Below are positions 23,241 to 25,158 of a stretch of DNA of 25,158 nt, piece by piece. Every line of letters starts with the position of its first letter. Within the stretch, counting starts at the first letter, position 1. The notes beneath the pieces were generated by a model. That model was given only the letters and a program-made list of their open reading frames with translations, was not told the origin of the DNA and ran no database searches. The stretch is from Nautiliaceae bacterium. GTDB lineage: Bacteria > Campylobacterota > Campylobacteria > Campylobacterales > Nautiliaceae. The position numbers and the translations under genes are program-made. The DNA lies in NCBI GenBank assembly GCA_027063075.1, contig JAMOSM010000163.1, forward strand, positions 1 to 25,158, read 5' to 3'.

Positions 23241-23258
23241 AATTCTTTGGTAATTTGG

Positions 23259-25158
23259 TTAAATTTCTTCAAGTCCGTATTTAATATGTTTTTCTTTTTT
23301 ATGTTTAGAGATTAAATATCTCCAATACAATATAGGCACAACAATAACAGAAAGTAAAGTAGAAGCTAACACACCAAAAATCAGTGCAACAGCAAGCCCT
23401 TGCCATACAGGGTCTAATACAATAACAAATGATGCTAAGATAATAGCAAAAGCCGTTAAAATAATCGGTCTAAATCTTGTAGCCGCCGCTTCAATTACAG
23501 CTTCATTTATACTTCTGCCCTGTTTTATAAGCTCATCAGTAAAATCAATAAGTAAAAGAGAGTTTCTAACAACAATACCGGCAAGAGCAATAAAACCTAT
23601 CATACTTGTAGAAGTAAAATACGTCTTTGAATCAAATAAAGCAAGAGTAATCCAGTTCATTAAAGCATGTCCTGGAAGAACTCCTATAAATGTTAGAGGA
23701 ACCGCCGCAAGCACTATTCTAGGAACCCTGAAATTTTTATAATAAGCAACCATTAAAAGATAAATTAAAATAATCGCAACTATAAACGCACCTCCTAAAT
23801 CCCTAAATACGTCAAATGTAAGCTCCCATTCTCCTCCCCAGATTAAATCATACTCTTTTCCGGTTTTTTCTTCAATAGCTTTAAGATTAAGTCTTGGATT
23901 TCCATCATAAATAATTTTATATCCAGGAATTCCTTTTTCTCTTAAATAATTAAAAATATCAAGAAGTGCATATAAACTTCCTCTTTTATCCATCTCTCCA
24001 GTCACCATAACCATAGGGCGAAGGTCTTTGCTTGTTATCATTCCATCAAATGCAACAGCTTCAATTTTTACAACCTCTTTTAAAGGAACAAGTCTTCCTG
24101 TAACAGGTGACATAAGTTTAATTTTATCAAGAGCTTCAATAGAATTTCTTGCCTGTTTTTCAAACCTTACAAAAATTCCAACCTGTTCTTTTTCACTTGG
24201 AATATGAGCAACACTTACAACCGCACCTCTTATACCCATTCCAAGAATTTTTGCAATCTGGTCTGTGCTTATTCCAAGAGTAGCTGCTTTTTCTTTATCC
24301 GGAACAATTTTATATTTGATAATTTGTCTGTCTCTCATAATATCAATATCAACAACTTTTGGAGTTTTTTTATAAATTTCTTCTATATAGTTTGCAAGTT
24401 TAAGTCTTCCTTCTTCATCTCCTCCGAATACCTGCATTAAAAGTGTTGCAATTACAGGTGGTCCTGGAGGGTCTTCTACAAGTTTAATATTTGCATTATG
24501 CATACTACACTGAGACTGAATAATAGGTCTTAGGCGGCTTACCATATCAATTGAGCTCTCTTTTCTACCCTCTTCTTTAGGGAATAAATTAACTCTTATT
24601 TCTCCGTAATTTTCCCCCTGTTTCATAGAACTACCTCTTAAAAGTCCGTTAAAATCAACAACCCCGCTAATTCCTATAAATTGTTCAAAATCGTGAATTT
24701 CAGGCTCTTTTTCAAGAATTTTCGCCACACAGTTGCTAACTTCTGTTGTTGCATCAATACTGCTTCCTTTTGGAAGGTCAATTGTAATATTAAAAGTATT
24801 TTTATTAGCACTTGGAAGCATTTTAAATAAAACTATCTTAAATACAGGTAAAGCCATACTTCCAAGCAGCGCTAAAATTAAAACTGTAAAAAATAGTGCT
24901 CTTTTTGCAGTTGAATTTAAAAGAGGGTCTAAAATTGAATGGAAAATTTTAAATGTTTTTGTTTTTCTAATATCAAAAGGCTCTTTATGTTCGTGTTTAT
25001 GTTCTGGCAGAAATTTAACAGCAGCCCAAGGTGTAAAGATATAAGCCACTACAAGTGAAGCTATCATAGCAACAGGAACGTTAAAAGGAATTGGTCTCAT
25101 ATAAGGACCCATCATACCTGTAACGAAAAACATAGGCACAAACGCTAAAATAATAGCC
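23259..25158 (-). CDS. RND-family efflux pump inner-membrane subunit (partial, C-terminal part)
   Basis: The frame stays open to the window edge, so the N-terminal part of the gene is missing; about 632 residues are present. They begin inside a membrane helix (AIILAFVPMFFVTGMMGPYM) and contain the second periplasmic domain, then the C-terminal membrane bundle with FIALAGIVVRNSLLLIDF, AAATRFRPIILTAFAIILAS and FGVLASTLLSVIVVPILYWR. These are marks of AcrB/CusA-type proton-driven pumps, which work as trimers with a periplasmic adaptor and an outer-membrane channel. The substrate cannot be read from this part. The HEHKHEHKE-like cytoplasmic loop is His-rich but this alone does not prove metal transport. 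The stop is followed by the hairpin at 23211-23240. Confidence 0.9.
   Translation of the reverse strand, partial: AIILAFVPMFFVTGMMGPYMRPIPFNVPVAMIASLVVAYIFTPWAAVKFLPEHKHEHKEPFDIRKTKTFKIFHSILDPLLNSTAKRALFFTVLILALLGSMALPVFKIVLFKMLPSANKNTFNITIDLPKGSSIDATTEVSNCVAKILEKEPEIHDFEQFIGISGVVDFNGLLRGSSMKQGENYGEIRVNLFPKEEGRKESSIDMVSRLRPIIQSQCSMHNANIKLVEDPPGPPVIATLLMQVFGGDEEGRLKLANYIEEIYKKTPKVVDIDIMRDRQIIKYKIVPDKEKAATLGISTDQIAKILGMGIRGAVVSVAHIPSEKEQVGIFVRFEKQARNSIEALDKIKLMSPVTGRLVPLKEVVKIEAVAFDGMITSKDLRPMVMVTGEMDKRGSLYALLDIFNYLREKGIPGYKIIYDGNPRLNLKAIEEKTGKEYDLIWGGEWELTFDVFRDLGGAFIVAIILIYLLMVAYYKNFRVPRIVLAAVPLTFIGVLPGHALMNWITLALFDSKTYFTSTSMIGFIALAGIVVRNSLLLIDFTDELIKQGRSINEAVIEAAATRFRPIILTAFAIILASFVIVLDPVWQGLAVALIFGVLASTLLSVIVVPILYWRYLISKHKKEKHIKYGLEEI

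Larger units (their letters stand above)
22996..23249 (-). mobile_element. IS200/IS605-type remnant, probably lacking its transposase genes
   Basis: The 310-base gap between rdgB and the RND gene has a different look from the rest of the window: less AT-rich and strongly structured. On the minus strand the right side ends in GTGAATCAGGAAGCCCTGAC, a loop, then GTCAGGG-TAGT-TCAC, a shape I recognise from right ends of tnpB-carrying IS605-group elements. GAAG touches the hairpin foot and TCAC closes the element, which fits the guide/cleavage pairing known for IS608. At the other side TTAC, then AAAG, then a 10-base-pair hairpin resemble an IS608-like left end. No transposase gene fits; only a short tnpB-like tail remains. 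Family and ends are inference, and the left boundary is less certain than the right. Confidence 0.6.

Noticed and set aside
22948..23258. tRNA, riboswitch or CRISPR array in the only long gap
   Set aside because: There is no cloverleaf with T-loop GTTC and acceptor pairing, no known riboswitch core that I recognise, and no repeated units with spacers.

Overview
The window is very AT-rich, densely packed DNA from a Campylobacterota (epsilonproteobacterial) genome. It is most likely from the vent-associated Nautiliales (Nautilia, Caminibacter, Lebetimonas), although that lineage call is inference. The clues are a nuo cluster followed directly by pflA (an arrangement I recall from Campylobacter), an LPP20-like lipoprotein, a UbiA-type prenyltransferase without other ubiquinone genes, and AAAGGAG-type ribosome binding sites with several TTG starts. 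Almost every base is coding, most genes lie on the minus strand, and neighbours commonly overlap by 1 to 20 bases.

Layout. 1-1368 (+): the end of a protein with a degenerate histidine-kinase-like tail, then a DnaQ/ExoX-like exonuclease. 1365-5305 (-): rplM and rpsI, then an LPP20-like lipoprotein with its own compact promoter, a stand-alone FAD oxidoreductase resembling the C-terminal half of MnmC, and livG and livF without permease genes beside them. 5390-7192 (-): a UbiA/MqnP prenyltransferase with two small genes of unknown function. 7241-8092 (+): miaA. 8089-19812 (-): an eleven-subunit complex I-like operon (nuoA, B, CD fusion, H, I, J, K, L, M, N) and then the flagellar motor gene pflA. 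19957-21663 (-): an AAA ATPase, divergent from rsmE (21712-22371, +). 22363-22947 (-): rdgB. 22948-23258: the one long non-coding stretch, holding what looks like an IS200/IS605 remnant with an omega-RNA-like structure. 23259 to the end (-): a truncated RND efflux pump.

The central system is the Nuo-like complex. It has no NuoE, F or G, so nothing encoded here oxidises NADH, and nuoCD is followed directly by nuoH. Its NuoD half lacks the His and Tyr that hold the quinone headgroup in Thermus Nqo4. At the four positions where [NiFe] hydrogenases carry nickel-binding Cys it reads Cys, Asp, Cys, Asp. NuoA has lost the membrane Glu of its FDxE motif, and NuoI carries a long Lys/Ala/Glu-rich tail. 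The proton-pumping subunits keep their key Glu and Lys residues. I infer a proton-translocating complex fed by something like ferredoxin, between group 4 hydrogenases and standard complex I, whose electron acceptor should not be assumed.

Two further themes stand out. At least four genes share a compact promoter-RBS layout (TATAAT, 7-8 bases, AAAAGG, 6-7 bases, start codon). The IS remnant keeps plausible transposon-end and guide-RNA features with only a 45-codon trace of tnpB.
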